Positions 1 to 5,528 of a DNA stretch of 9,887 nucleotides are shown here, piece after piece. Origin of the DNA: JACPNK01 sp964479745 (lineage in GTDB: Bacteria; Patescibacteriota; Minisyncoccia; 2-02-FULL-40-12; IGHO2-12-FULL-4); the NCBI GenBank assembly GCA_964479745.1, contig CAYZNJ010000022.1, forward strand, positions 1 through 9,887. Reading direction: 5' to 3'. Under the pieces are notes generated by a model. That model did no database searches. It saw only the letters and a list, made by a program, of their open reading frames with translations, and was not told the DNA's origin. Each line of letters starts with the position of its first letter. The stretch's first letter is position 1. Both the position numbers and the translations under genes were made by a program.

Positions 1-1
1 T

Positions 2-75
2 TGCGGGATCGTCTAGTGGTAGGACGTCGCTCTCTGAAAGCGAAAACCTTGGTTCAACCCCAAGTCCCGCAGCCA
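2..75 (+). tRNA. tRNA-Gln (anticodon CUG)
   Basis: A complete cloverleaf can be folded by eye. The acceptor stem is 2-8 with 65-71 (7 pairs) and the D stem 11-14 with 22-25. The anticodon stem is 27-31 with 39-43 around loop CTCTGAA, giving anticodon CUG at 34-36. The T stem is 48-52 with 60-64 around the canonical loop TTCAACC. The discriminator is G72 and CCA is encoded at 73-75. The weak first pair U-A and the discriminator G are known identity features of glutamine tRNAs, which supports the assignment. The promoter lies outside the window. The next gene's ATG begins at 76 with no spacer. Confidence 0.95.
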
Positions 76-294
76 ATGAAAATTTTTGTTAAGGCGAAGC
101 CAAACTCTAAAGAGGCTTACGTCAAAAAAGTAGATGAGTCTAATTTTATTGTGGCCGTGCGCGAACCGCCGGTTCAGGGCAAAGCCAACTCCGCGATTGT
201 GAAAGCGCTTGCGGATTATTTTAATATCTCTCCCTCTAGAGTAAAAATATCATCCGGTTGGGCTTCCCGTGAGAAGGTAGTAGAGATTTTATAA
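76..294 (+). CDS. DUF167 / YggU-family small protein
   Basis: A 72-residue protein of the DUF167 (UPF0235, YggU) family, whose cellular role is not well established. The start MKIFVKAKPNSKE, the central EPPVQGKANSAIVKALADYF and the ending KISSGWASREKVVEIL follow the family pattern (strand, then the PPxxGKAN segment, helix, and a basic SG..SR.K segment). Length is about normal for the short bacterial members. The ATG at 76 is preferred because the family begins at this MKI; the upstream reading frame is only tRNA sequence. There is no room for a ribosome binding site, because the ATG directly follows the tRNA CCA end. The gene must be co-transcribed with the tRNA or read from a transcript made by tRNA processing. 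A hairpin at 301-320 follows. Confidence 0.88.
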   Translation: MKIFVKAKPNSKEAYVKKVDESNFIVAVREPPVQGKANSAIVKALADYFNISPSRVKISSGWASREKVVEIL

Positions 295-300
295 AAAAAT

Positions 301-320
301 AGGGGCACTTTCGTGCCCCT
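301..320. terminator. hairpin terminator between convergent genes
   Basis: Perfect 8-bp stem (301-308 with 313-320) and a TTTC loop. On the minus strand it is followed by a run of Ts (the A-run at 294-300), making a good intrinsic terminator for the 335-775 gene. On the + strand only TTT follows, so termination of the tRNA/DUF167 transcript is plausible but weaker. Confidence 0.8.
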
Positions 321-334
321 TTAGGGTAGTCTGA

Positions 335-775
335 CTAGCTGGCCTTGAGCTTTTTGAGCTCGGCCAGGGTGTCGATGCGGCTTTGGGCCGCAGACGACGC
401 TAGTTGGAGTTCGGAAATACTGGCTTGAATCTCCGAAATCTCCTCTTGAAGTCCGACCGTCCGCTCGGCATTTTGCCGAATTGCGAATGTCTTCTTGGCG
501 ATTGCCTCTTCGGCCTCGGGGACCACGCGGTCCTCAAAGCCAAGAAGCCCGACCGCCAAGCCAGTGCCGGCTTGAGTCACCACGTTTAGGGTGACCGGGT
601 TAGTTTTTGCCGTTTCGGGGATTGCTCCCACGAAATTCTCAAATTCCGAGAGCCCAAAAATCTTGGGTGCCGGAGGTGCCGGCGCCGGAGCCGTCTTTCG
701 GCCATGCATACCGAACATGGCGCCGACAAAGAAAAAAACCGCCGCTATTACTATAAAACTTCCTAAACTTGTCAT
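335..775 (-). CDS. membrane-anchored coiled-coil hypothetical protein
   Basis: A 146-residue protein I do not recognise. It has an N-terminal hydrophobic segment (about residues 5-23), a Pro/Ala-rich linker (29-37, APAPAPPAP), a middle region with a Gly-rich stretch (GTGLAVGLLGF, 70-80), and a charged C-terminal third (about 88-146) with heptad-like spacing that suggests a coiled coil. The likely form is an anchored protein with its C-terminus in one compartment. The start is supported by a strong AAGGAG site about 7 bases upstream, and a sigma70-like promoter lies further upstream. GC in 361-600, counted by hand, is about 53-63 percent per 60-base line, against roughly 28 percent in a sampled line of the hydrolase gene at 3902. 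This suggests transfer or unusual codon use. It is single-gene and convergent with the tRNA unit. Confidence 0.75.
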   Translation of the reverse strand: MTSLGSFIVIAAVFFFVGAMFGMHGRKTAPAPAPPAPKIFGLSEFENFVGAIPETAKTNPVTLNVVTQAGTGLAVGLLGFEDRVVPEAEEAIAKKTFAIRQNAERTVGLQEEISEIQASISELQLASSAAQSRIDTLAELKKLKAS

Positions 776-792
776 GATCTTTCTCCTTTTCT

Positions 793-813
793 TCCGCGCT
801 GATCAGACGCGGA
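793..813 (-). other. 5'-leader hairpin next to the ribosome binding site
   Basis: TCCGCG and CGCGGA form a 6-bp stem around a 9-base loop that contains the palindrome CTGATCAG. In the leader of the minus-strand gene it sits just before the AAGGAG site, so it could affect translation. A T-run follows on the + strand after a 4-base gap, but no + strand transcript is evident upstream. Confidence 0.35.
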
Positions 814-830
814 GACGTTTTTTTGTTGGA

Positions 831-851
831 ACTGCGCAGTACCGATACTGC
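831..851. promoter_or_regulatory. possible operator: overlapping ACTGC/GCAGT inverted repeats
   Basis: The palindrome ACTGCGCAGT (831-840) overlaps an inverted repeat GCAGTA-CCGA-TACTGC (836-851). This gives three ACTGC/GCAGT half-sites in 21 bases. They lie just downstream of the minus-strand -10 box, about at the predicted transcription start, where a repressor site would be expected. No regulator is identified, so the function is inferred. Confidence 0.35.
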
Positions 852-857
852 ATATAT

Positions 858-887
858 ATCTTAACATTTTTGACCCACCCTTGTCAA
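858..887 (-). promoter_or_regulatory. sigma70-like promoter for the 335-775 gene
   Basis: On the minus strand a perfect TTGACA (882-887) is followed by an 18-base spacer and TAAGAT (858-863). The predicted start is near 851, leaving a leader of about 75 bases. The first two bases of the -35 box are the last two bases of palindromic repeat copy A. Confidence 0.6.
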
Positions 888-914
888 CTTTCTGACCTGC
901 GAGGTCAGAAAGTT
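886..914 (+). repeat. palindromic repeat copy A (REP-like)
   Basis: Perfect inverted repeat with 13-bp arms, AACTTTCTGACCT and AGGTCAGAAAGTT, around a GCG loop. The first 28 bases (886-913) are identical to copy B at 8525-8552, about 7.6 kb away. Copy C at 8737-8759 has the same core in the opposite orientation (loop CGC). It lies between two divergent promoters and abuts the -35 box of the minus-strand one. The family is inferred to belong to the RAYT encoded at 8580-9269. Confidence 0.9.
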
Positions 915-953
915 GGTTTTTTTGGAGAGGAATTAGCCTTTTAGTAGCAGCAA

Positions 954-962
954 TGTTAAAAT
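954..962 (+). promoter_or_regulatory. extended -10 promoter for the 969 gene
   Basis: TG-T-TAAAAT forms an extended -10 element with no clear -35 box. The start site expected 7 bases downstream of the -10 box falls on position 969, the A of the ATG, so the message may be leaderless. No Shine-Dalgarno site lies at a usable distance from the ATG. Confidence 0.5.
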
Positions 963-968
963 AAAACC

Positions 969-1799
969 ATGGTGGCTAAAAAGACCTTAAAAAACAATAA
1001 ATCTAAGTATTTTGTTGAAGCCGTTTATGTGGCTGAATCAACGGATCTCAAGAAGGCGCAGGAGGGGATTAAACAATATGCTTTTTTAAACAGAGACCAC
1101 CCTCTAGTTTTGCGTGTTTTGAAGGACCAGTATTTGGTTTTGACTAAGTTCGGCGTGGCGATTTTTTGGAATATTGCCGAAAAGTTAAGAAGACAGCTTC
1201 TGCAGGAATTAAATCCTTTTACCAAGAATAAAAAGGAGTCCTACCCCTATCGGGAACAGCTTAAGATAACTGTCGGCGGCGCCACTGATACGGTACTTTT
1301 TAACAAAGTTAATTTGTCGGATCTTAATGTGGAAAAAATCAAAATTATTTCTTATGTCCTTGCCCAATCGGTCGCTTTGGACCGTTACGAAGACGACATT
1401 GAAACGAATCTTGCCAACCTGGAAACTTTTATGGGCGGTCTTAAGAACAAAGGCCGGATACAGCTCAAAGAAAAACAACTGCTGACCCAGATCGGCGACA
1501 TTTTTTCGGTAAAACAGACGGCGGTGGCGCATCTCTCTTTGTTTGACAAGCCGGACGAAGTTTGGGAATCGCCGGAATTGGAAAATTTATATCACCGTTT
1601 GCATCTTGAGTTTGAACTTCAAGACCGGTTTGATGTGCTTGACGAAAAAATTGATTTTTTGTCCGAGAATACAAAAATGCTGATGGATTTTATAAATCAA
1701 AAACGCGGAACTTTTCTGGAAATGGTTGTAATTTTTCTGATTATCGTAGAAATCGCTTTGTTTGTGATAGATATTTTTCCTAAAATTTTAAGACCATGA
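969..1799 (+). CDS. DUF155 (RMD1/YagE/RMND1-like) membrane protein
   Basis: A 276-residue protein matching the DUF155 family, which includes yeast Rmd1 and mitochondrial RMND1; the bacterial role is not established. The visible family features are a mixed N-terminal domain with FGVAIFWNIAE (61-71), the SVALDRYEDDIE segment (134-145), a long helical region with LQDRFDVLDEKIDFLSENTKML (217-238), and a C-terminal membrane segment (about 250-272) rich in I, V, L and F followed by a short basic tail. This tail-anchored layout is typical of the family. The ATG at 969 follows an extended -10 element at the exact distance for a leaderless start. The TGA stop overlaps the ATG of the GH1 gene (ATGA), so the two are translationally coupled and very likely in one operon. 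Confidence 0.82.
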   Translation: MVAKKTLKNNKSKYFVEAVYVAESTDLKKAQEGIKQYAFLNRDHPLVLRVLKDQYLVLTKFGVAIFWNIAEKLRRQLLQELNPFTKNKKESYPYREQLKITVGGATDTVLFNKVNLSDLNVEKIKIISYVLAQSVALDRYEDDIETNLANLETFMGGLKNKGRIQLKEKQLLTQIGDIFSVKQTAVAHLSLFDKPDEVWESPELENLYHRLHLEFELQDRFDVLDEKIDFLSENTKMLMDFINQKRGTFLEMVVIFLIIVEIALFVIDIFPKILRP

Positions 1800-2959
1800 C
1801 TGAAAAGTTGGAATTTCCTAAAAATTTTTTGTGGGGCAGCGCGACGTCTTCCTATCAGGTTGAAGGGGGGATTGAAAACACTGACTGGACTGAAGCCGGT
1901 AGGCAAGGGAAAGTGCCTTTGGCTAACCGTGCTTGTGACCACTACAATCTTTATGAAAAAGATTTTGATTTGATAAAAGAGTTGGGGCAAAATGCCAATC
2001 GTTTTTCTATTGAATGGGCGAGAATTGAACCGGAGGAAGGAAAGTTTGACGAAAAAGAAGTTGAACATTATCGAAAAGTCCTGCAGGCCCTGCGTGACAG
2101 GGGAATAGAGCCTTTCGTGACTTTGTGGCATTTTACTTTGCCGTTATGGTTTGCCAAAAAAGGCGGATTTGAAAATCCCAAAGCGCCGGAAATTTTTGCC
2201 AGATACTGCGGATATGTAGTTGAGAGGCTGGCCGCCTCTGCTAAAGCTTCGGCGAGCCAAGGGGGGATAGGAGCAAAATTTTGGATGACTATAAATGAAC
2301 CCATGGTTTATGCCAGCGGTAGTTACCTTAAAGGCAATTGGCCGCCGTTTAAAAAGAATTTTTTTACTTTTAAAAAAGTTATAAAAACCTTAATATCCTC
2401 TCACCTTGCGTCGCACATTATTATTAAGAAAATAAATCCTGACTTGCAAATTGGCATTGCTAAAAACAATATTTACTTTGAGAATATTCCATTTATAGAT
2501 AGATTTTGGAACTTTTACTTTTTAAATAAAATTAAAAATCATTTAGATTTCATTGGCCTTAATTATTATTTTCACCGCCGATTTCCCAAAAATAAAAACA
2601 AGGAGGTTTCTGACATGGGCTGGGAAATATATCCAAAAGGCATTTATCATGTCTTGAAAGAATTAAGACACTACAGCTTACCAGTTTACATCACCGAAAA
2701 CGGTTTGGCTGATTCTAAAGACACAAAAAGAGCTAAGTTTATAAAAGATCACTTGTTCTGGGCGCACAAAGCTATGCAGGAAGGGGTTGATTTGAGAGGC
2801 TATTTCCACTGGTCTTTGACGGACAACTTTGAGTGGGCGCACGGCTTTGGTCCAAGGTTTGGTTTAGTTGAAATTGATTATGAAACTATGGAAAGAAAAA
2901 TCCGCCCTTCGGCTTGGGAGTATAAAAAAATTTGCGAGACAAATTCTTTAACTTTATAA
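1796..2959 (+). CDS. glycoside hydrolase family 1 (beta-glycosidase), compact
   Basis: A 387-residue GH1 enzyme that would hydrolyse beta-linked glucosides or galactosides by the retaining mechanism. No signal peptide is present, so it is expected in the cytoplasm. Family signatures run in order: N-terminal FPKNFLWGSATSSYQVEGG (7-25), WHF (111-113), the acid/base Glu168 in TINEP, DFIGLNYY (251-258), the nucleophile Glu301 in YITENGL, and the C-terminal FHWSLTDNFEWAHGFGPRFG (337-356). It is shorter than usual GH1 proteins (often about 440-470), mainly through a reduced region between residues 190 and 285. An Ala/Ser-rich insert (about 146-159) replaces the usual short link just before the TINEP strand. 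The gene overlaps the DUF155 stop by ATGA. Exact substrate is not inferable. Confidence 0.93.
   Translation: MTEKLEFPKNFLWGSATSSYQVEGGIENTDWTEAGRQGKVPLANRACDHYNLYEKDFDLIKELGQNANRFSIEWARIEPEEGKFDEKEVEHYRKVLQALRDRGIEPFVTLWHFTLPLWFAKKGGFENPKAPEIFARYCGYVVERLAASAKASASQGGIGAKFWMTINEPMVYASGSYLKGNWPPFKKNFFTFKKVIKTLISSHLASHIIIKKINPDLQIGIAKNNIYFENIPFIDRFWNFYFLNKIKNHLDFIGLNYYFHRRFPKNKNKEVSDMGWEIYPKGIYHVLKELRHYSLPVYITENGLADSKDTKRAKFIKDHLFWAHKAMQEGVDLRGYFHWSLTDNFEWAHGFGPRFGLVEIDYETMERKIRPSAWEYKKICETNSLTL
2223..2258. repeat. palindromic Ala/Ser-coding insert inside the GH1 gene
   Basis: AGAGGC-TGGCC-GCCTCT (2223-2239) is a perfect 6-bp hairpin, followed by GCTAAAGC and then GGCGAGCC, which imperfectly complements the GGCTGGCC at 2226-2233. 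It encodes the low-complexity stretch LAASAKASAS (145-154), which GH1 relatives do not normally have here. It may be an inserted palindromic element, but only one copy is in the window. Confidence 0.35.
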
Positions 2960-2964
2960 TTTTA

Positions 2965-3003
2965 CAAGGTCCGACCTTAAATCTGCAAAAAGGTCGGACC
3001 TTG
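2965..3003. repeat. double palindrome between GH1 and EamA; possible terminator
   Basis: A perfect 14-bp inverted repeat (2965-2978 with 2990-3003) with an 11-base loop. Each arm is itself a palindrome, AAGGTC-C-GACCTT and AAGGTC-G-GACCTT. On the + strand GGTTTTAAATTTTT follows, so the large hairpin could end or attenuate transcription, but the T-run is broken. It differs from copies A-C but shares the GACCT/AGGTC core, so it may be another mobile repeat class. Confidence 0.75.
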
Positions 3004-3017
3004 GGTTTTAAATTTTT

Positions 3018-3905
3018 ATGCTTTATCTTTTTCTTGCTCTAATTGCCCAAGTTTTGAATGCTCTGGTGGTTTTGCTGGACAAATATTTGATTAGCTCCAA
3101 AGCCGTACCCAAGCCCAGAGTTTACGCTTTCTATATCTCAATTCTTTCCGGAGTGGTTATTTTGATTTTGCCCTTCGGGGTTGTTTCGGCGCCGACAGTC
3201 GGAGTTGTCTGTCTTTCGTTGGCGATTGCTTTTACTTATGCTTTTTCAATCCTATTTCTTTATGAAGCCTTGGCGCTTTCTGATGCCTCCGATGTGGCGC
3301 CGACGGTCGGAGCAACTGCCGCCCTTTCAACTTTATTTTTTAGCTTTCTGATTTTGAAAAACAGTTTAACCCAGAATTTTTTGTTTGGTTTTATTTTTTT
3401 GGTTTTGGGCACGGCCCTGATGTCTTACTTCAGATTTAGCCGCAAAGCCCTCTTTTATGTTATCTGTTCGGGAATTCTTTTCGCTTTGTCTTCGGTGTTG
3501 GCCAAAATGATTTTTTCCGAAACAACTTTTTGGAACGGCTTTTTCTGGTCGCGGATGGGCAATGTTGCCGCCGGTCTGTCATTTTTCTTCTGGCCGGGAA
3601 CGCGCAAACTTATTTTTGAGAATATTAAGAATTCGGCAATTCACACCAAGATTTTAATTTTGGGCAACAAGTTTTTAGCCGGACTTGCTTTTTTGCTTTT
3701 GCTTTTGGCCATCAAGCTTGGCAATGTTTCCATTGTTAATGCCGTCAGTGGTATGCAATTTGTGATTTTGGTGATCTTTGCCCTAATCTTTACCAAAAAA
3801 TTTCCCAATTATTTTTATGAGTCGGTGCATCATATTCATACGGTGGTCCAAAAAGTCGCCGCCGCCTTAATTATCAGTCTTGGCTACTTCATGCTTTTCA
3901 GATGA
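3018..3905 (+). CDS. EamA/DMT-family transporter
   Basis: A 295-residue, almost wholly hydrophobic protein with about ten predicted membrane segments in two similar halves, as in the EamA (drug/metabolite transporter) family. The first half spans about residues 1-140 and includes FLYEALALSDASDVAPTVGA (79-98), the usual FYxALxxxxxxxVAP-type segment. The second half has LLLLAIKLGNVSIVNAVSGM (227-246) at the equivalent position. Such proteins export or import small metabolites; the substrate cannot be read from the sequence. The ATG at 3018 has no ribosome binding site. Its TGA stop overlaps the ATG of the next hydrolase gene, so the two are coupled. An APTVG-coding, palindrome-containing 17-base direct repeat (3188-3204 and 3296-3312) is present within the gene. 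Confidence 0.85.
   Translation: MLYLFLALIAQVLNALVVLLDKYLISSKAVPKPRVYAFYISILSGVVILILPFGVVSAPTVGVVCLSLAIAFTYAFSILFLYEALALSDASDVAPTVGATAALSTLFFSFLILKNSLTQNFLFGFIFLVLGTALMSYFRFSRKALFYVICSGILFALSSVLAKMIFSETTFWNGFFWSRMGNVAAGLSFFFWPGTRKLIFENIKNSAIHTKILILGNKFLAGLAFLLLLLAIKLGNVSIVNAVSGMQFVILVIFALIFTKKFPNYFYESVHHIHTVVQKVAAALIISLGYFMLFR
3188..3312 (+). repeat. pair of 17-base direct repeats inside the EamA gene
   Basis: GGCGCCGAC-N-GTCGGAG occurs at 3188-3204 and at 3296-3312, offset by exactly 108 bases (36 codons), with one variable base. Each contains the 11-base palindrome CCGAC-N-GTCGG and encodes APTVG. The distance keeps the reading frame. Confidence 0.6.
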
Positions 3906-4903
3906 AAAATAAAATAAAATTTAGCAAAATTCTGGTTATTATTCTTGTGGCTATTCTGGTTGTCTTTGCGCTTTCTTTCAGAAAGATTCCAGAAAAAATT
4001 ACTTACGGAGTTTCTTTCAGCAAGTTTCACAGCGACGAATTAAAACTTGATTGGAAAGAAACTTACTTGGCGATTTTAGATGACTTGAAAGTCAAGCATT
4101 TAAGATTTTCCGCCCATTGGCCCAATACCGAACCGGAAAAAGGAAAATATAATTTTTCCGAGTTGGATTTTCAGATGGCGGAAGCGGAGGCTCGCGGAGC
4201 GGATGTTATATTAGCAGTCGGCCGGCGTCTTCCGGGCTGGCCGGAATGCCATGAACCAGACTGGGCGAAAAAACTGTCTGTTGAAAAAAAGCAGGAAGAA
4301 CTGCTTAAATATATTGAGACTGTTGTCGGGCGCTATAAAGAACTGAAGAGCTTAAAATATTGGCAAGTGGAAAACGAGCCGTTTCTTGGTTTTTTCAGTC
4401 GATCAAGTTGCGGGGCTTTAGACGAAGCTTTTTTGGACAAAGAAATTACTTTGGTTAAAAAACTGGATCCGGTTCATCCGGTTTTGCTGACCGACAGCGG
4501 AGAATTCGGGACTTGGCTTAGCGCTTACCGCAAGGGCGATATTTTTGGCACCAGCTTGTACTTGTACATCTGGAACAGAAAATTTAACTTGCCTTTTCGC
4601 TACCCTATTCTGCCGGCCTTTTTTAGATTCAAACAAAATTTGGTTAATTTGGTTTTGGAACGCAAGCCGTCTTTGATTATTGAGTTGTCGGCTGAACCTT
4701 GGCTGTTACAGCCGATTACCGATACGCCGATAAAAACTTTGCAGGAAAGAATGGGATTGGATAAATTTAATGAGATGATAAATTTTGCCAGACAAACAGG
4801 TTTTGACACTCAATATCTTTGGGGCGCGGAATGGTGGTACTGGATGAAAAAGCAGAATTATCCCGAACACTGGCAGAGAGCCAAAAAATTGTTTGGCGAA
4901 TAA
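3902..4903 (+). CDS. membrane-anchored clan GH-A-like glycoside hydrolase
   Basis: A 333-residue protein with an N-terminal basic stretch and membrane segment (about 8-25), then a likely outward-facing (beta/alpha)8 barrel. Barrel signs are LRFSAHWPNTEPEKGKYNF (67-85, the end of strand 2 and its loop), DVILAVGRRLPGWP (101-114), the acid/base candidate Glu159 in WQVENEP, and the nucleophile candidate Glu265 (or Glu261) in IIELSAEPW. A late aromatic motif, WGAEWWYW (307-314), fits the substrate-binding loop. The EPEKGKYNF and NEP pattern is typical of GH5/GH10/GH39-like clan A enzymes; I cannot settle the family. It starts within the EamA stop (ATGA). It may cleave external glycans while the GH1 acts inside, but this is inference. 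Confidence 0.75.
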   Translation: MKNKIKFSKILVIILVAILVVFALSFRKIPEKITYGVSFSKFHSDELKLDWKETYLAILDDLKVKHLRFSAHWPNTEPEKGKYNFSELDFQMAEAEARGADVILAVGRRLPGWPECHEPDWAKKLSVEKKQEELLKYIETVVGRYKELKSLKYWQVENEPFLGFFSRSSCGALDEAFLDKEITLVKKLDPVHPVLLTDSGEFGTWLSAYRKGDIFGTSLYLYIWNRKFNLPFRYPILPAFFRFKQNLVNLVLERKPSLIIELSAEPWLLQPITDTPIKTLQERMGLDKFNEMINFARQTGFDTQYLWGAEWWYWMKKQNYPEHWQRAKKLFGE

Positions 4904-4907
4904 AAAA

Positions 4908-4923
4908 CTCCGCGGGTGCGGAG
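4908..4923 (-). terminator. terminator of the minus-strand zinc-ribbon unit
   Basis: CTCCGC-GGGT-GCGGAG forms a 6-bp stem. On the minus strand it is followed directly by TTTTTT (the A-run at 4902-4907) and lies immediately after the stop of the 46-residue gene. On the + strand no T-run follows, so it is less suited to end the hydrolase transcript, although convergent use is possible. Confidence 0.7.
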
Positions 4924-5064
4924 CTATTCATTGTCTATAGCAGATCTCGAAAAACGGGAAGAAGCTTTGACGCCTTCTTTGCGCCGTTTTTCATTTTTTT
5001 CCACGGCGCATTTTTGTTTTTTTCTGAAATTTTCCTGGACCTCATCTTTTTTAACGACTCTCAT
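4924..5064 (-). CDS. small charged hypothetical protein (46 residues)
   Basis: A short reading frame encoding MRVVKKDEVQENFRKKQ followed by more Lys/Glu/Arg-rich sequence. It has no membrane segment and is probably a helical basic peptide. I do not recognise it. In favour of a real gene: an AAGG about 9 bases before the ATG at 5064, position 16 bases after the stop of the zinc-ribbon gene on the same strand, and a hairpin terminator starting right after its stop. A longer frame opens at 5139 but would overlap the zinc-ribbon gene by 59 bases and has no better start. It could be a chance frame, but it fills the space between gene and terminator exactly. Confidence 0.5.
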   Translation of the reverse strand: MRVVKKDEVQENFRKKQKCAVEKNEKRRKEGVKASSRFSRSAIDNE

Positions 5065-5080
5065 ATTTTTTAACCTTTTG

Positions 5081-5428
5081 CTAGAAATGTTGGTTGTCTG
5101 GTTTAGCGTAAGCCCTAAGTTTAATTTCATCTTCATCAAGCCTTAGCAGCGTTCCGCAATGAGGGCAGGGAAATCTAAACTTATATCCTTGAACGATACC
5201 GTATGCGTCAGAGTCAGAAATAATCCCATAGTCAATCCTAGCTTCTTTAAGTCTTGGTTCTCTAAATGTTTCAGTTGCAAATACAAAATCAAGATAAAAA
5301 TTGGACCCGCAGTACCGGCATTGGATAGAAGCGTATGTCGCTAGATTTTGCAACATCTTAGCATATCTTTTTGCAAGAATTTTATTAACTTTTTTCAAAG
5401 GGCTAAGGGCTTTTTTTGCCGTGGGCAT
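5081..5428 (-). CDS. zinc-ribbon-like protein with two CXXC motifs
   Basis: A 115-residue protein with a basic N-terminal part (MPTAKKALSPLKKVNKILAK) and two cysteine pairs, CRYC (37-40) and CPHC (88-91), each followed by Gly. These could bind one zinc ion, with a region of about 47 residues between them. Function is unknown; nucleic-acid binding or a structural role is possible. The start at 5428 is chosen because a GGGGGAG site lies 7 bases upstream; ATG 5431 is 3 bases earlier, and ATG 5452 lies only about 5 bases from the predicted transcription start with no binding site. Its promoter at 5464-5492 points away from the DoxX promoter. The 46-residue gene follows 16 bases downstream. Confidence 0.72.
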   Translation of the reverse strand: MPTAKKALSPLKKVNKILAKRYAKMLQNLATYASIQCRYCGSNFYLDFVFATETFREPRLKEARIDYGIISDSDAYGIVQGYKFRFPCPHCGTLLRLDEDEIKLRAYAKPDNQHF

Positions 5429-5463
5429 CATTTTTCTCCCCCAAATTCGCACTTGTAGAATTT

Positions 5464-5492
5464 AAGATATAGCAAATAAATTATCTTGTCAA
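5464..5492 (-). promoter_or_regulatory. sigma70-like promoter for the zinc-ribbon unit
   Basis: On the minus strand a perfect TTGACA (5487-5492), a 17-base spacer and TATCTT (5464-5469). The predicted start near 5457 leaves a leader of about 29 bases that contains the GGGGGAG ribosome site. It is back to back with the + strand promoter at 5517-5522. Confidence 0.65.
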
Positions 5493-5516
5493 CTTTTGAT
5501 TTTGGCAGTCTGGGGT

Positions 5517-5522
5517 TATAAT
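5517..5522 (+). promoter_or_regulatory. consensus -10 box for the DoxX-HtrA run
   Basis: A perfect TATAAT. A weak -35 candidate, TTTGAT, lies at 5495-5500 (16-base spacer). The start site expected 7 bases downstream of the box is 5529, the A of the DoxX ATG, so the message may be leaderless. Confidence 0.6.
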
Positions 5523-5528
5523 AAAAAG

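Noticed and set aside
1..75. Upstream extension of the DUF167 reading frame through the tRNA
   Set aside because: The added residues are translated tRNA sequence; the family start matches the ATG at 76.
886..923. Copy A plus the following T-run as a + strand intrinsic terminator
   Set aside because: No + strand transcript is evident upstream, and copy B has no T-run, so the T-run is probably incidental.
404..944. Two + strand open frames opposite the 335-775 gene
   Set aside because: Antisense shadows with no ribosome site or recognisable domain; the minus-strand gene has promoter, ribosome site and terminator.
4819..5146. Overlapping + strand frames in the 4.8-5.1 kb region
   Set aside because: They overlap the end of the hydrolase gene and lie antisense to the zinc-ribbon unit, without start signals or domains.
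5496..5528. Earlier ATG for the DoxX gene
   Set aside because: It lies upstream of a perfect -10 box, so it would not be in the transcript, and DoxX relatives do not need the extra residues.
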